Positions 48,351 to 60,610 of a stretch of 64,000 nt of DNA are shown here, in pieces. The stretch spans positions 4,424,453 to 4,488,452 of the forward strand of contig NC_133008.1 of assembly GCF_048564905.1 (NCBI RefSeq). Reading direction: 5' to 3'. Position 1 is the first letter of the stretch. Each line of letters opens with the position of its first letter. The position numbers and the translations under genes are program-made. The notes beneath the pieces were generated by a model that did no database searches, was not told the origin of the DNA, and was given only the letters and a program-made list of their open reading frames with translations. Source of the stretch: Vicugna pacos (lineage: Eukaryota; Chordata; Mammalia; Artiodactyla; Camelidae).

Positions 48351-48489
48351 CATTTAACACACTGGCACTTAGCAGTGTTCACTTTGTGCGGCCACCACGC
48401 TTGGTGTGTGTCAGAGCCATAAAGGAAACCTTGGTCTATTGAGGATGCACTAGTAGCCCCTTGGCTAGGTTGTGAATTTGGTGATTTAC

Positions 48490-48640
48490 TTTAATGCTTG
48501 TAACTCTGTGTGCAATGGGCAGTTATTTTCATGGACAGATGAGGAATCTCAGGGTAAAAAACACTGTGAAATTTGCCGAAAGTCAGACCATAATTTTGGG
48601 TGCAGGGTCCTCTGTTCTGCATGGGCCCCTGGGCCTTCTG
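48490..48640 (-). mobile_element. MIR fragment
   Basis: Reversed MIR: gttattttcatggacagatg, aggaatctcagggtaaaaaa and gtgaaatttgccgaaagtca follow the complement of the core. Confidence 0.55.
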
Positions 48641-50201
48641 CCCTCTCCGTTCAGCACCAGAGCCAGATGTGGGTTCGGCTGTTTCTCAGCCCCGTATATC
48701 CAGCAGGCGGCAAGACACACCTGGCCCTGCGTTTCTTGAACAAAAACTCCGGAGGAGAGGCAGTTAGAAAAGTGATAAACATAAAAACAGATGACTGCAA
48801 ACTGTGATCAGCTCTGAAAAGGAAAGGAACACGTCTCACTGTGCAGAGCTGGGAGCTTTCCCGTCGGGGCTGCTCTGGGGGCATTCATTTCAGCTAAACA
48901 AACTCTGCTGCTGCACCAAGGCAGGAAGGCAGGGCGCGTGTGGCCAGGTAGACAGGACCTTGTTAATCATACTCATTCCACATTAAGTGGCAGCTTTCAC
49001 GGGTAATTACCTAGTAAACACATGTCGGCCATAATCATCACGCACTTTGCTTGGTAGTTTTATTGGCCCCACCTTTGAGATGAGGTCATTGAAGCTGGGG
49101 AGTTTGCTGCATGCCCGTGATTACCTTGGAAAAACCCCACTGGTCTTTCAACCTAGACTGGTGTGGCTGTCATGTCCCAGCCCTGTGAATGGCATCGTAT
49201 AGCTTCTCCCAAGTGGCCCAAATGACTGACATTGATATTCTTAATTTGTAGGAAATGGTATGTGACAATAAGAGAAAAAGGTAGTAAGAAATTGTTTGGA
49301 AAACTAGAAAAAATTCCAATTCTTCCCCAGCTGGGGGAGTGTACCCTGTGTCACTCACCCCACTCACTTCCTGTCACCTCCTCGCTACCGACTCCGTGTT
49401 CAAAAGCCATTCTGAGCCTTTGAGGAACATTTTGCCTCATGACAGTGTTGATTATGACCTGCGACCTCTCTGTCCCTGGTTAACTCTCTCTTCAAAGCCA
49501 TTTTAATTTTATGCAGACTCCTCTGCTCAGATGTAAGACTAGCCTCTTTAAACTTCTTGATGCAGCTCCTTAATGAAGATCTTGGGAAGGAATCCCAGCC
49601 AACACCTGGGAGGTATGCACACAGTGACTGCAACCTCAGCATTTTGTGAAGTTCAGAATCAGAGGGGTGGGTGACTCAGGAAAGCTTTTTTAAGGTAACA
49701 AGGGGAAAGTGAAAGGACACAGGCTGTGTGAGAAAGAAACGTCGCAGTCCAAGCCAGCAAGGCACCTGCGTTCAGTATGGTGTGTGGAGAGTGCAAAGTT
49801 CTCACATAGAAAGAAGTGGTGGAATGGGAGGGAGGACAGTTGGGTACTTTACTGGGTAGGGAAAAAGTGGGTTGAATATTTCCTGGTTGAACAAAAGGAT
49901 TGTGACATGATGTGCTTTTATTTTGGAGAGAAGGATTTTGTGGGGACAGGCCTAGGAGAACGCTCTCTGGTTGGGGAGTCAGCACAACAGAGAAACACAG
50001 AAAACAGGGCTGACCCCAAGACCCCTGCTGGGGGAGAGTCTGCCCTCCAATTGGAGCCCAGGAGGCTGCTTCTGTCCCTTAGCTCGGGCCTCAGAGCTCC
50101 CTTCACAACCCAGTCCTGTTGATACAAGGAAAAAACGCGGGGCATTAGAAGGGCTGTATCCCAGGCTTTGGTGAGCCCCTGGGGTGTGCCCCACCAGATT
50201 T
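48641..50201. other. No recognised gene
   Basis: Mixed-composition DNA. The last few hundred bases before 50202 could be internal sequence of the adjacent LTR element, because a primer-site-like stretch would fall there, but nothing coding is visible. Confidence 0.4.
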
Positions 50202-50752
50202 TGTTCCTTGGCTTCATGCAGTAAAGAATTGAAGAGTAAGCCAGGGTTGAGTAAAGGTAGATTTATTCAGAGAGATACATTGACAGGCAAGAGAAACGTC
50301 ACTAGGTGTGGGGCTTTGATGCTCAGATTAAAAGCAAGTACACACTCCACAGACAGAGTGTGGGCCTTCTCCAAAGAGGGAGAGAGACGGGTGCCCGCGA
50401 GGTGGCGCTGTGTTGATCGTTTTCTTGGGCTTGGTGGTTTCATATGCTAATAAGTAGAAGGACCAGCCTTAGGGCAAGGGGCTGGGATTCTCAGGGAGTT
50501 GGCCATTTCCCACCCTGTGACATTTTGTGGCTAGCCTTGGAATTGCCTTGTTGCCTGGGGCATGTTATTCACCATGTTACTATTACAATGGGTGTTTACT
50601 GAAGCTCAAGCTCTGCTAGAAGTTAAATCTATTCATCCTGAGCCTCAAGGCCTATTGGGGGTTGAATCCTTCTCCATTTTGATGTTAATTGCTGTGGCCT
50701 TCCTAGATTGTCTCTGCTCTGCCCCCTTCCATCCTGTCTCACTGTGATGACA
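50202..50752 (-). mobile_element. Retroviral LTR, probably class I
   Basis: On the minus strand it starts tgtcatcacagtgag and carries tctctgaataaatctac (polyadenylation signal). It ends cttcaattctttactgcatg, gaagccaaggaaca, a typical gammaretrovirus-like U5 end. No second copy is in the window and no clear target duplication was found, so it may be solo or a fragment. Confidence 0.55.
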
Positions 50753-50927
50753 CAGAGAGAGCAAAGGCCGGGCCCTGCCTGTGCTCCTGCATTTAACAGC
50801 GGGGGGTGTAGGATGGGCTTATGATGACTCTGAGTGGTGAGAAGGATGTTTCAGATTTTCCCACGAGAGACATGGGGACCTGCCAGCAGCCACCGCAGAT
50901 TTATCTCACGGGCATTATCGCTTGTGT

Positions 50928-51337
50928 TGTTACGGAAACAACAGGTCAGCCAAGAAAAAAGCACCACTCGGAGGGTAGGAGTACTGAGATTTATTAAGCC
51001 GGCGGGCTCAGAGGGGCTTCTGTTCTGAAGCTCTGAGCACCTCCAAGACCTGCACATGAGGTTTTATAGGGGTAATTAAAAGTATTTGGCTATTGTCTAA
51101 TAAGGCTCAAACAACAAAAAGCAAGGAATTAGTACACTGAAGCTTATCAATTTGGAACAGATTACGATACTGACAATTGTTGACCTTGGATTTATGAGTT
51201 AGCTTGTTAGTCCAGTAAACTGACAATAAACTTCAGATTTACGAGTTAGCCCAGAAAAACTTAGATCAGTAAACCAACACTTATCACACTTAGATTTGTG
51301 ACTTAGATTGTTAGCCCAGCTGGGCTTTTCCTTCGCA
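50928..51337 (-). mobile_element. Solo LTR with 4-bp target duplication
   Basis: A 410-bp element beginning tgttacgg and ending cttcgca on the + strand is flanked by gtgt on both sides (50924-50927 and 51338-51341). On the minus strand it contains a TATA box, ctataaaacctc, and a polyadenylation signal, ttaataaatctc. There is no internal region, so it is a solo LTR left by recombination. A 4-bp duplication fits class I elements. The element looks fairly well preserved. A same-family end occurs at 1-47. Confidence 0.88.
51189..51319 (-). repeat. Three related ~20-27-bp units inside the solo LTR
   Basis: Units at 51189-51215, 51236-51254 and 51293-51319 share gattt, then gagttag or gacttag, then ttag(t/c)ccag. 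They are spaced about 47-57 bases apart in the U3 part, a usual place for enhancer repeats. Confidence 0.7.
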
Positions 51338-51454
51338 GTGTCACTTATCTTTTCTATTTTTCTTTTTTTTTTTTGGTAAGTATTTAATCCAAATTTAATA
51401 TCAAGGTTTTTTGGAAAAGAATTTCTCTTATTCTTTTCTTTGGGGCTCTTTTGG

Positions 51455-51555
51455 GGGTGTAGGTATTTAGGTGTATTTATCTGTTAGTGGAGGCCCTGGG
51501 GCTTAATCCCAGGACCCCGTGCATGCTAAGCACATGCTCTACCACATGACCCATC
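51455..51555 (-). mobile_element. Camelid tRNA SINE
   Basis: The complement shows a tRNA-like head at about 51550, cttagcatgcacggggtcct, a B box with gggattaagcc, and the taaatacacctaaatacc tail part. Shorter at the head than the 4.9 kb copy. Confidence 0.8.
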
Positions 51556-51889
51556 ATCTTTTTCTTTTTGCTTTAGCTGCCAAGAATCTTACAGCTGAAT
51601 TTCTAGTCGGCCTTTAACACTTACCGTGACTTCATGGAATCCATTTTTTTTTATGAGTTTATCTCCCCGTGGTTTCATTTAAGTATTGAATCTCCATTTT
51701 CTCTTCACTCTCAATTTTGCCTTTTTGTTGTTATGGTTGTTAAGCTGTGTTGAAAAAAATTGTTTAATTTCTCTTTTAGCAGGAGGCTCAAAGTGAATAT
51801 GTAAACAAACAGCACACATAAATGGTTTTATACATTCTAAGCTGTTTAGTAGTTACTTAAAAGCCGAATTGAATATTAAAGTGATAACA

Positions 51890-52025
51890 TTTTAAAATTA
51901 TTTAATTTTTTATAAAGATACAGCTGATTTAAAATGATATGTTTCAGGTGTACAATAGATGCTCCATTTATAGTTACTGTAAAACATTGGCTGTATTCCC
52001 TGTGTTGTAAGTTACATCCCTCTAG
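51890..52025 (-). mobile_element. L1 3' tail fragment
   Basis: Decayed copy of the ungulate L1 tail: atacagctgatttaaaatga, tatgtttcaggtgtacaata and gtattccctgtgttgtaagt. Confidence 0.7.
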
Positions 52026-52526
52026 CGTGTTTACATTACATGTTGCAGTTTGTATAAGAAATTTGGGTAACGCAGAGTCTGGGACGTGTCTGTGTCTGAC
52101 CCAGGTTCACGCAAACCCTGCCTGTCAGAGCTCAGGCCCTCACTACTGTCTGCAGGGGAGTGAGTGGAGGCAGCTCTCATCAGCGCTGGCACCGCCCTCT
52201 GAGTGGCAGTGACAGCAGTGACTGTCTGTGGACGTGCAAAGTGTTGTTCCAAAGCTTTACATGCATTTCTGCTTTTAATAATTAAAGCCCTCCTGTGAGG
52301 AAGTGTTTTATGTTTTTAATGAATAATACATTTTGTTTTGATATTGATAGACTTCAAACCTCCGGAAAATTTACAGGAGTAGTACAATAAACGCTTAGAT
52401 ACAGTTCACCTTAAAGGGCACTATTTGGCCTTTTGTGTCTGGCTTATTTTACAATAAAGTTTCAAGTTTTATCCATATTGTAGCCTGAATCAGTACTTTA
52501 TTCTTTTTGTTTGATAATATACTTTT

Positions 52527-53985
52527 TCTTTTTTTTTTGGTATATTTAAAAATATTTTCATTGAAGTCTAGTCAGTTTATAATTTTGTGTTAGTTTCTTG
52601 TGTACAGCAAAACACTTCAGTTAAATAGGAAAATTCCTGTATTCATTTTCATATTCTTTTTGAACATAAGTTACTATAAGATATTAAATATATTCTCCTG
52701 TGCTATACAGTGTAATCTTGCTGTTTATTCTATACATACTCAGTATCTGCATATCTTGAACTCCCAATTTATTCCTTCCCACACCCTCTCCCCTCTGGTA
52801 ACAATAGTTTGATTTCTATGTCTCTGTGTCGGCTTCTGTTCTGTAGATAAGTTTATCTTTTTGTTTCTTTGTTTTTTGTTTTTGCTTTTCTTTTTAGATT
52901 CCACATGTGAGTGATCTCATATGATAATTTTCTTTCTCTTTCTGGCATACTTCACTTAGAATGACATTCTCCAGGTCCATTGATGTTGCTGCAAATGGCA
53001 TTATTTTATTATTATTTTATGGCTGAATAGTAGTCTATTGGACAAATATACTACACCCTCATTATCCAATCATCTGTCATTGGACATTTATGTTGTTTCC
53101 ACGTCTTGCTATTGTAAATAGTGCTGCTGTGAACATTGGGGTGAAAGTGTCTTTTTGAATTACAGATCCTTTTGGATATATGCCCAGGAGTGGGATTCCT
53201 GGGTCATATGGGAGGTCAATGTTTTGTCTTTTGAGGAGCCTCTATACAGTTTTCCACAATGGCTCCACCACACTGCATTCCCACCACAGAGTAGGAGGGT
53301 TCCCAATTCTCCGCAGCCTCTCCATTATTTATTGTCTGTGAACTTCTGAATGATGGCTATTCTGACTGGTGAGAGTTGATACTTGATTGCAGTTTTGATT
53401 TGCATTTCTCTGATAATGATATTGAACATTTTTTCATGTGCCTATTGGCCATTTGTATGTCTCATTGGAGAAATGTTTCTTTAGGACTTCTGCCCATTTT
53501 TGAATTGAAATGTTTGTTTTACTTTCTTATTAAGTATAAATGCTGTTTACATATTCTGGGAATTAAGCCCTTGTCAGTTTCATTTATTTCAAATATTTTC
53601 TCCCACTCCATAGGTTGTCTTTTAGTTTTGCTTAGTGTTTCCTTAGCTGTGCAAAAGCTTGTAAGTTTAATTAGATCTCAGTTGTATATTTTTTCTTGTA
53701 TTTCTATTATTTGAGTAGACATCTCTAGGAAAACATTGCTGAGATATATGTCAGATGTTTTGCCTAAGTTTTCTTCTAAGAGGTTTATAGTGTCTTGTCT
53801 ACATGTTTGAGTCTTTAAGCCATTTTGAATTCATATTTTTGTATGCTGTGAGGGAGTAGTCTAATTTCATTGATTTACATGCAGCTGTTCAGTTTTCCCT
53901 ACACCATTTGCTGAAGAGGCTGTCTTTACTCAATTGTATATTCTCACCTCATTTGTCAAACATTCAATGACCAAAAGTTTGTGGG
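52527..53985 (-). mobile_element. Younger L1 inserted into the older L1
   Basis: Begins (3' end) with a T-rich run at 52527-52545, then the ungulate L1 tail (gtcagtttataattttgtgt, cctgtgctatacagtgtaat). It runs through atggctgaatagtagtctat, gctattgtaaatagtgctgc and tgcaaaagcttgtaagttta, and stops near cattcaatgaccaaaag. It is 5'-truncated and in the same orientation as its host. Confidence 0.8.
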
Positions 53986-54118
53986 CATATTCTTGGTAAC
54001 TTTATCCATTCATTGATGGATGGATATTCTTTGTAACCTTTGGCTACTCAGAATGACACTGCTATGAAGATTGATGTGAAAGATTTTGTGAGAATATGTT
54101 TTCATTCTGTTGGCTGTA

Positions 54119-54258
54119 CAGTTGGCCCGCCACATCTGTAGTTTCCACTTCTTGGATCCAGATGGCTGATTGTAAAGTGACTCGAACATCCTTGGATTAT
54201 GGTATCCAGGGTGGGGTGTTCCTGAAATCAACACCCCGAGGATACTGAGGGATGTCTG
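54119..54258 (-). mobile_element. Tigger/MER-type DNA transposon remnant (short, nonautonomous)
   Basis: Ends cagttggcccgccacatctg and ggatactgagggatgtctg form an imperfect inverted repeat. The middle (gaacatccttggattatggt, atccagggtggggtgttcct) matches the Tigger-related consensus. A TA precedes the left end, and TA follows shortly after the right end, consistent with TA target sites. It lies within the old L1. Confidence 0.65.
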
Positions 54259-54671
54259 TTTATGTAGAAGTGGAATTACTGAGCCATATAACTCTAACCT
54301 TTTGAGGAAACACTGGGCTTTTCCAAAGAGCTGCACCATTGCCGCTTTCCAGCGGCTGCGTATTGAGTGTTCCCATTTCTCTGCCTCCTGACCAACACTT
54401 GTTATTATCCATGTTTTGATTATAACCATCCTGGTGAGTGTAAAATGAGATCTCATTTGATTTTGATTTGGCTAGTGATGCTGAGCATCTTTTCATATGT
54501 TTATTGGCCAATTGTGTATCTATTTAAATCCTTGGCAAATTTAAAAATTGGTTTGATTTTCTTTGTATTGGTCAGTTGTAAGCATTTGTTTTATATCCTG
54601 GATACTAGACTCTTATTAGATATATGCTTTGCAAAATTTTTCTCCTATTCTGCAGATTGTCGTTTCACTTT

Positions 54672-54783
54672 AATTTTTTTAAACATTAAAACAATTTATT
54701 TATAGGGGAGGTAATTAGATTTATTCTTTTTTTTAATTTTTGCCAAGCACGCACTCTATCATTTGAGCTACCCCATTCCCCTT
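54672..54783 (-). mobile_element. Camelid tRNA SINE inserted in L1
   Basis: Head at about 54783 (complement of gctaccccattcccc), tgccaagcacgcactctatc in the anticodon-arm part, and the aggggaggtaattagattta tail. Flanked by tttcactt at 54664-54671 and 54788-54795. Confidence 0.78.
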
Positions 54784-55570
54784 TCATTTCACTTTCTTGA
54801 TGATGTCCTTTGTAACAAATGGTTTTAATTTTGATGTAGTCAATTTTATCTGCTTTTTTTTAAATCACTTGTGCTCTTGGTATTGTATCTAGGAAGCCAT
54901 AGCCTATCCTAGGACCACAAAGATTTATACTATGTCTTCTTTTAGAAAATTTATACATTTAGTTTTTACGTTTCTGTCTGTGATCCATTTTGAATTAATA
55001 TTTATTTGTTATATAAAGTACAGGGGTCCAGTTTCCAGATTCATTCTTTTGCCTGCAGATACCCAGGTGTCTCTGCACCATTTTTTGAATAGACTATTCT
55101 TTCAGTGGTTTGTTGTTGGCACATTTGTGGAAAACTGACTGTAATGGTAAGATTTCCCCCTGGATTTTTTATTGTGTCTCATAGATTTATGCATCCAAAC
55201 TTATGCCAGTATCATAATGACTTGAGTGCTATAGATTTGTATTAAACTTTGAGTGAGTCCTCCAACTTTGTTCTTCTTTTTCAAGATTGTTTTGGCTGAC
55301 CTGGGCCCCATGTGCTTCCATATGAATTTTGGAATCAGTTTTTCAGTTTTTGGAAAGAAGTCAGCTGGAATTTTGATAGAGATTCCATTAAATTTGTAGA
55401 TCACTTTGGGGAGTCTTAACATTTTTAACAATATTGTCTACCATTCCATGAACATGGGATGCCTTCCATATATGTAGATCTTTTAAATATTTTTTGGTAA
55501 TATTTCAAAATTTTCAATGTACAAACCTTGTAAAATTTTGTTAAATGTATCTCTCATTTTATTTTTAATG

Positions 55571-56234
55571 CTGTTGTAAATGTAAAGGCTGGCCTTCCTA
55601 AGGGTGGGACTATATATCAATTTATTTCCAGGATTCCTACACAGAAAATACCCTAGGTTTATATTTGCTACATAAATCTATCCACAATTCTTCCCATCCC
55701 TGTGTTATAAGAAACCAAGATCTAGGTTAAGCTGCCTGAACACCTATGTGGACGTGAGAAATGAGACCCTTGGGTGGGACTTTGTGCAGATGGTACTGAG
55801 AGCTTATTCAGGATGGTTCATCTTAATTTCTTTTAAACAATCCTTTCAGTGTATTTAGTCAGATACATTAAGAACATGCCCTTTTGATGTGCAGTGGAGC
55901 TAAGAGTAAAATTTTCAAATAATTTCTAGTGTGTGTGTTGTACTGGAAACCTAATTTGCATCAATCTTTGAAGATTTATGTTTCAGGAGCTTTGAATAAA
56001 TAATACCTTTCTTTATTCAATAACTACAACTAAATGCTCAAGCAACATGTAAGAGTTTGAGCAAACTGCCCCCGCCCCGTAGTGCTTGGTGTCAGCAGCT
56101 GTAACTGGAGTCAGCGCTTACCTCTCCCAGTACGCCTGTGCTGATCTGCTCAAGCGGTTCACCCAACAGATTGTCGGTGGTCTTTTGGACAAAGCCATAA
56201 AACATTGGTTTAAGGTTGCTGGAATGGAATCTAT
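55571..56234. other. Intron sequence, nothing recognised
   Basis: No repeat or coding block that I can name. Confidence 0.5.
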
Positions 56235-56375
56235 TCTTATTAATATTAAGTAAGCACATATTGATGGCTTACTGTATGTTGGGAATTGTCCCTCAGCCTC
56301 ACATGAAAATTATTTCTCTTAAAACCTCTCATATTTCCTTGTTATTCTCACATTACAGATAAGGAGACTTAGGAT
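56235..56375 (-). mobile_element. MIR/L2-type fragment
   Basis: Reversed decayed element: taagtaagcacatattgatg, gcttactgtatgttgggaat and attacagataaggagactta. Confidence 0.55.
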
Positions 56376-56814
56376 TAAGTCTTCTCTCTTTTGGGGGGAG
56401 CTCATTATCAATGACTTGAAGTTGTAAGGAAAAAGATGTTGATTCATCTTGAGAAAACATTTTTCTGAGAGTCAGCATTGAAGAGGGTGATCATTGTTTG
56501 AGTGAGACGAGCCCCGGGTTGTACAGAGTCAGCATCCCTGTCCTGGACATGGCACGTGTAGGGCTGAGTGGTGGGTGAGGCGGTGCAGCTGCACAGGGAA
56601 CGCGGATGCCGGGCCATTGGGCTGTGCTCAGGCCCGGTGGGGCTTTCTCCTAAGGACAGTGGACCGTCATTGACAGATTTTAACTAGGGGAGTGGGGTGC
56701 TCTCGTAGTTCACTTTTGTCTTGTAGAATGCTTAGAAACATTTAGAAGGCTCAGCAGGAGGTGATGTGATGAGTCAGAGTAGGGTGGCTGCAAGGTGTAG
56801 CAGTGTTCAATTTT

Positions 56815-57010
56815 CAAGTGGTTTTCAGTCCAGGTTTGTGGCCCATTAGCCGTGTCACTTTGGATCACGCACTCAAGGAAGTGAAACAATTTATCTAATC
56901 AATTGAAGCATTGATGTGCCGACCTCCCAGGACTGCTGTGGAGATCCAGTGAGATAATGTGTGCACAGTGTGCAGCGTGGTCTCCAGCACAGGGTCAGTG
57001 CTGAGTGAGT
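56815..57010 (+). mobile_element. MIR SINE
   Basis: Contains cattagccgtgtcactttgg, gaagtgaaacaatttatcta, gtggagatccagtgagataa and gtctccagcacagggtcagt, consistent with MIR in + orientation. Confidence 0.6.
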
Positions 57011-58544
57011 GCCAGTGTACCTGGTTGGTCAGGTGAGGGTGGTGGGACTCGGTGACTGAGGATATCTGGGCCCTGAAGGAGGGGTCCATTCACATCTGTG
57101 AGTGATGGGCCTGAGTTGGGAGAGGCAGGGAGACCTTACCCTCCAACCAGGTGCCCTGGGCAGGACGGCTATGGGAGGAGAACCGTGAAGTCAGCTCTTT
57201 GCACGTGGAGTTGGAGGTGCTCTTGAGATATCTAATTGCAGTGTCACGAGCTCAAAGATGTGGTCTGGGCAAGGGCTGTGCATTTCCCTATAATCTCAAC
57301 CCCTGAGGACGCCGAAGTATTGAGCACTGGACGTGAAGATATACTTTACAGGACAAATGAATAGTAGTATCATCTCTGTCATCAAAGCTCACGTCTCTTT
57401 ATTCATCACTCACTTTGCTAAGTGGGTACTTACAGAGCTCACTTCACCGCCATTCCCTGGGCTCAGGCTCCACAGGAAAGAGCTGGTGAGTCTCCCTCTT
57501 TTCCAGAAGAAGATACATTTAGCTAGTAGAATTCTCCACCTCGTCAGTCTTAGAATTTTAGCTTGTTGGTTTAATTCTATTTTCTGTTGGCCATCTCCTG
57601 ACAGGAGAGATGTTTTACCTCATGGTCAGGTTTCAATTAGCTGTTACTGAGAATTGCTGATCTGATCCATAGTGTATGTATTCTATTAACTTTGTAGGGT
57701 ACTTATCATTTTTCTATCTTTGGCCTTAAATTTTGTTTGCCCCTTCAATTTTCTATCCTATTTTTGGCCTTATTTTATTTTTTAATTAAAAAGTGTCTGT
57801 TAGCAGTTAACAAAACAAAAGCAAAGAAAAGATGCACATGATAGCTAAATTTAGAAAATATCTAGTATGTTTTCTGTCTCGGCAATGGAGGGTTCTAGAA
57901 ACTCGTGAAAACCTTCATTACATAAGTTCCTTAAGATGCAGATTAAGAAATAAAACCTTCCTTCCTCATCTTTCAAGCTGCAAGGCTAATTGTCAAGAAA
58001 GTGATGGGAAATCCTCAGAAGCCAAGACAAACCAGAAAGCAGGGATTCTGGGAGATACGTGAGGCTTAGAAGCCCTGGGGTGCTTGTTGGCTCCTGAACA
58101 GAGTTTCAGTTGCCCTGGCAGGAGGGCAGGAGGTGAGCCCGAGGTCTCTCACACTGGGAGTTCAATGGCTGTTCTTATGTAAGGCCAAGAACATCCTGAG
58201 AATCCTGCTTTACAAAAGCGTGAATTAGAAAGAAAAGAAAAAAAAATTCCTCAGTGCAAGGAAATAAGGAAAGTCAATTTATTTGGAAGCGGGGGGGGGG
58301 GGGGATATCATATCCAAAGTAAGGATTTAGTTTAAAGCTGTTATGGCATGAGAGTGACCACAAACTCCTGGCAGAAAATCACAGCTCCTCCCGGAAAGAG
58401 AAGTTGTGTTTTGAATGAATCAGTGGACAGCCATTCTGAAAAAGGCCTCCTCAGTCTTCTGGATCAAGATACTGGACCCTAACACCTCCCTTCCATGGTC
58501 TCATTTAAATAATCAGAAAGGTTTTTAAGGAAAGAAGCCATAAT
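57011..58544. other. Intron sequence with no recognised gene
   Basis: The only clear feature is the G-run at 58291-58304. A 76-codon frame at 57832-58062 shows no known motif. Confidence 0.45.
58291..58304 (+). repeat. Poly-G run of 14
   Basis: An uninterrupted G14 tract. It is prone to length error in sequencing and may form a quadruplex-like structure. Confidence 0.95.
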
Positions 58545-58640
58545 CATAGTTCTATTTATTGACATTACTATATGCTAGGAATTCAGAAATGACTATGAAG
58601 TTGTCTCCTATTTTATGGACCTTACTTTCTATTTGACATA
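58545..58640 (-). mobile_element. L2-like fragment
   Basis: Shows ttctatttattgacattact, atatgctaggaattcagaaa and cctattttatggaccttact, the decayed complement of a common L2-type tail. Confidence 0.5.
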
Positions 58641-59829
58641 GTTGGGGAACTTGGTGGAGGGTGGTGTTGTTCTGTTGCAATTAGCCAGGAGAGGAGATTA
58701 AGAAAGCAGTGAAGGGTGGGTGACATTTTTATCTGAGGACAGTGCTGTTCAGTTGGCTTGTAATTGCAGGCTCGTTAAGTTGTCACTGGAGGGAATTTAT
58801 CTTATGGAAGATGGACTTAACTCAGGCCTCTTCAGAATGGACAAGTGAACCGGGAGAAAGACAGTCAAATCTGTGCAGACATTAAAGTCCACGTGAACAT
58901 GCTGTATCCCTGAGCCAAAGATAGGAGAAATATTCAGCACTTCTTGAGGACAGAAGAGTGGCTTTTAGGGTTCTCCAAGAATGAATCCCAGGGAACCAGG
59001 ATGGTCAGTTGTCAAACTGTGACTTTGCTCTTTGGACGGTGTACCCACCAAGGGTATTGGCCTTTTATATATTTTCATTTCTCTTTAATACATGTCAGGT
59101 GAGGACGTGGGCATAAACGTTTGATACCTTGTCGAGGTGACTCTTGGTACCTGCCTAGAAGGGCGGGCACAGCTACTGCTGCGTCATACATCTTGCCGCC
59201 CATCCCGCTCCCCAGCTCCGTGATCACGGCAGAGTGGTTCCTTATTGAGCTGTCCGTTTCCTCTGTGACATCGTAACCAAAGACTGGAGTGTATTAGCTT
59301 GGCTTTGTTCTTTTCCATTCTTCTCTTCCAATGATGATGACTGATAGTGGACCCAGTTACGTTTGCAGATGATTTACATGTAGGGCTGTCAGTACAAACT
59401 TTTGTAATCCCCGCTGTGTGATCTAGAGAAGAAAGTTACATTCTTTCCAAATTGTTTTGATGCACTTATGTGGGAAAATGATGTACGTTTGAATATGTAT
59501 TTCCTCTCTGAATCATCATGGCTAGAGATGAATATATGTAGACATGGAATGAGTTTTCTGTATTTGAACTATATGGTCCCCTAAATTCTCCCCAGCTTTT
59601 TAAAGTCATCACTGGAGTGCTACCTCCAGAGTGCCCCAAAGCATCCACCACAGGCCTGCTCTTCGGACACTGTGAGTTTCCAACTTGGAGAAGGCTGCTG
59701 GCTGGTGAGGCATTCTCTGGCACATCTCTGGTTGGGTGATGTGAGCGTAGCACCCAAGAATTGGCAGACAGTAACTAACCACGATCACGTCCATTCCTGG
59801 AACACTCATGGAGGATTTTACACCTGTGC
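58641..59829. other. Intron sequence, nothing recognised
   Basis: No coding or repeat signal that I can defend. Confidence 0.45.
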
Positions 59830-59965
59830 TAGTGGAATACATTATTTCATTTAGTTTTCCCAACAATCATAATTAGATTTTATCACCTGTATTAAAAAGG
59901 AAACTGTCAAAGCGAGTGACGTGCAGACTTTGGACTGGAACACAGGTCTTTCTGATCCCTGTCTC
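59830..59965 (-). mobile_element. MIR fragment
   Basis: Reversed MIR: tttcatttagttttcccaac, attaaaaaggaaactgtcaa and ggactggaacacaggtcttt. Confidence 0.6.
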
Positions 59966-60419
59966 TGTTCCCTCCCCGGCCTATCCTTCCAAATGGCCAG
60001 GAGACTCTTCCTCAGTCTTGAGTTTCCCGCTGATGATACCACTGTCTTTGTTTCTGGAGAGGAAAACAAGTCTAAACTTACTTTCCAGTTGGAAATGGAA
60101 TGGAGAGTTAGCATTGAAAGCAGGGAGAGTCTGTCCTGTGATGAAGTGGTCGCCCAGCCACTTCCACTGGGATGTCACGTCACTGTCTGGGCCCCTTGCA
60201 CAGCCTGTGCACAGGTGACAGTGCAGATGTGCCGAGCAGTCCTCCCGGACAGAGCAGTGGGTTGGAAATGAGTTTGGGGATTTGGTTTCATTACATAGCT
60301 TCCTGAGGGTCTTGGCCTGGCACTTCGAGTGGGAGCATTCCCTGTCCCACAGACTGTGCTCTGGGCCCGTGCAGACCTGACGTGGCATCAGCCTGAGGCT
60401 CAGGGCCTGTGGTGATGAG

Positions 60420-60610
60420 GAGCATTTTATTCCAGGGTCTGCCGGAGGCTCTGACACTTCTGGACTGTGGGACTTTGTCCAAGATGATAATAATTCCTCC
60501 CCGGCTTTCAGATTTCCTTGCCTGTGAGCTGGGGTAGTAATAGTTTCTGAGATGATTGTAGTGATTCAGTAACGGGCGCAGCGTGTGCTGGCAGGTAGCT
60601 GGTGCTTAAG
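60420..60610 (+). mobile_element. MIR SINE
   Basis: MIR order: gggtctgccggaggctctga, gtgggactttgtccaagatg, gcctgtgagctggggtagta and ggtagctggtgcttaa. Confidence 0.6.

Larger units (their letters stand above)
52330..55570 (-). mobile_element. Old L1, interrupted by later insertions
   Basis: The outer L1 is seen in two parts: 52330-52526 (tgtgtctggcttattttaca, gtagcctgaatcagtacttt) and 53986-55570. The second part ends in the C-terminal coding region of ORF2, read on the minus strand as IPKFIWKHMGPRSAKTILKK, matching the conserved L1 FIWN...K.ILRKKN...GG motif. It was split by a younger L1 and also holds a Tigger-like element and a camelid SINE. Coding is decayed. Confidence 0.8.

Noticed and set aside
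54010-54711. Open frames of 80-148 codons at 54010-54711
   Set aside because: They lie in noncoding L1 tail sequence and a DNA transposon remnant, so they are chance frames.
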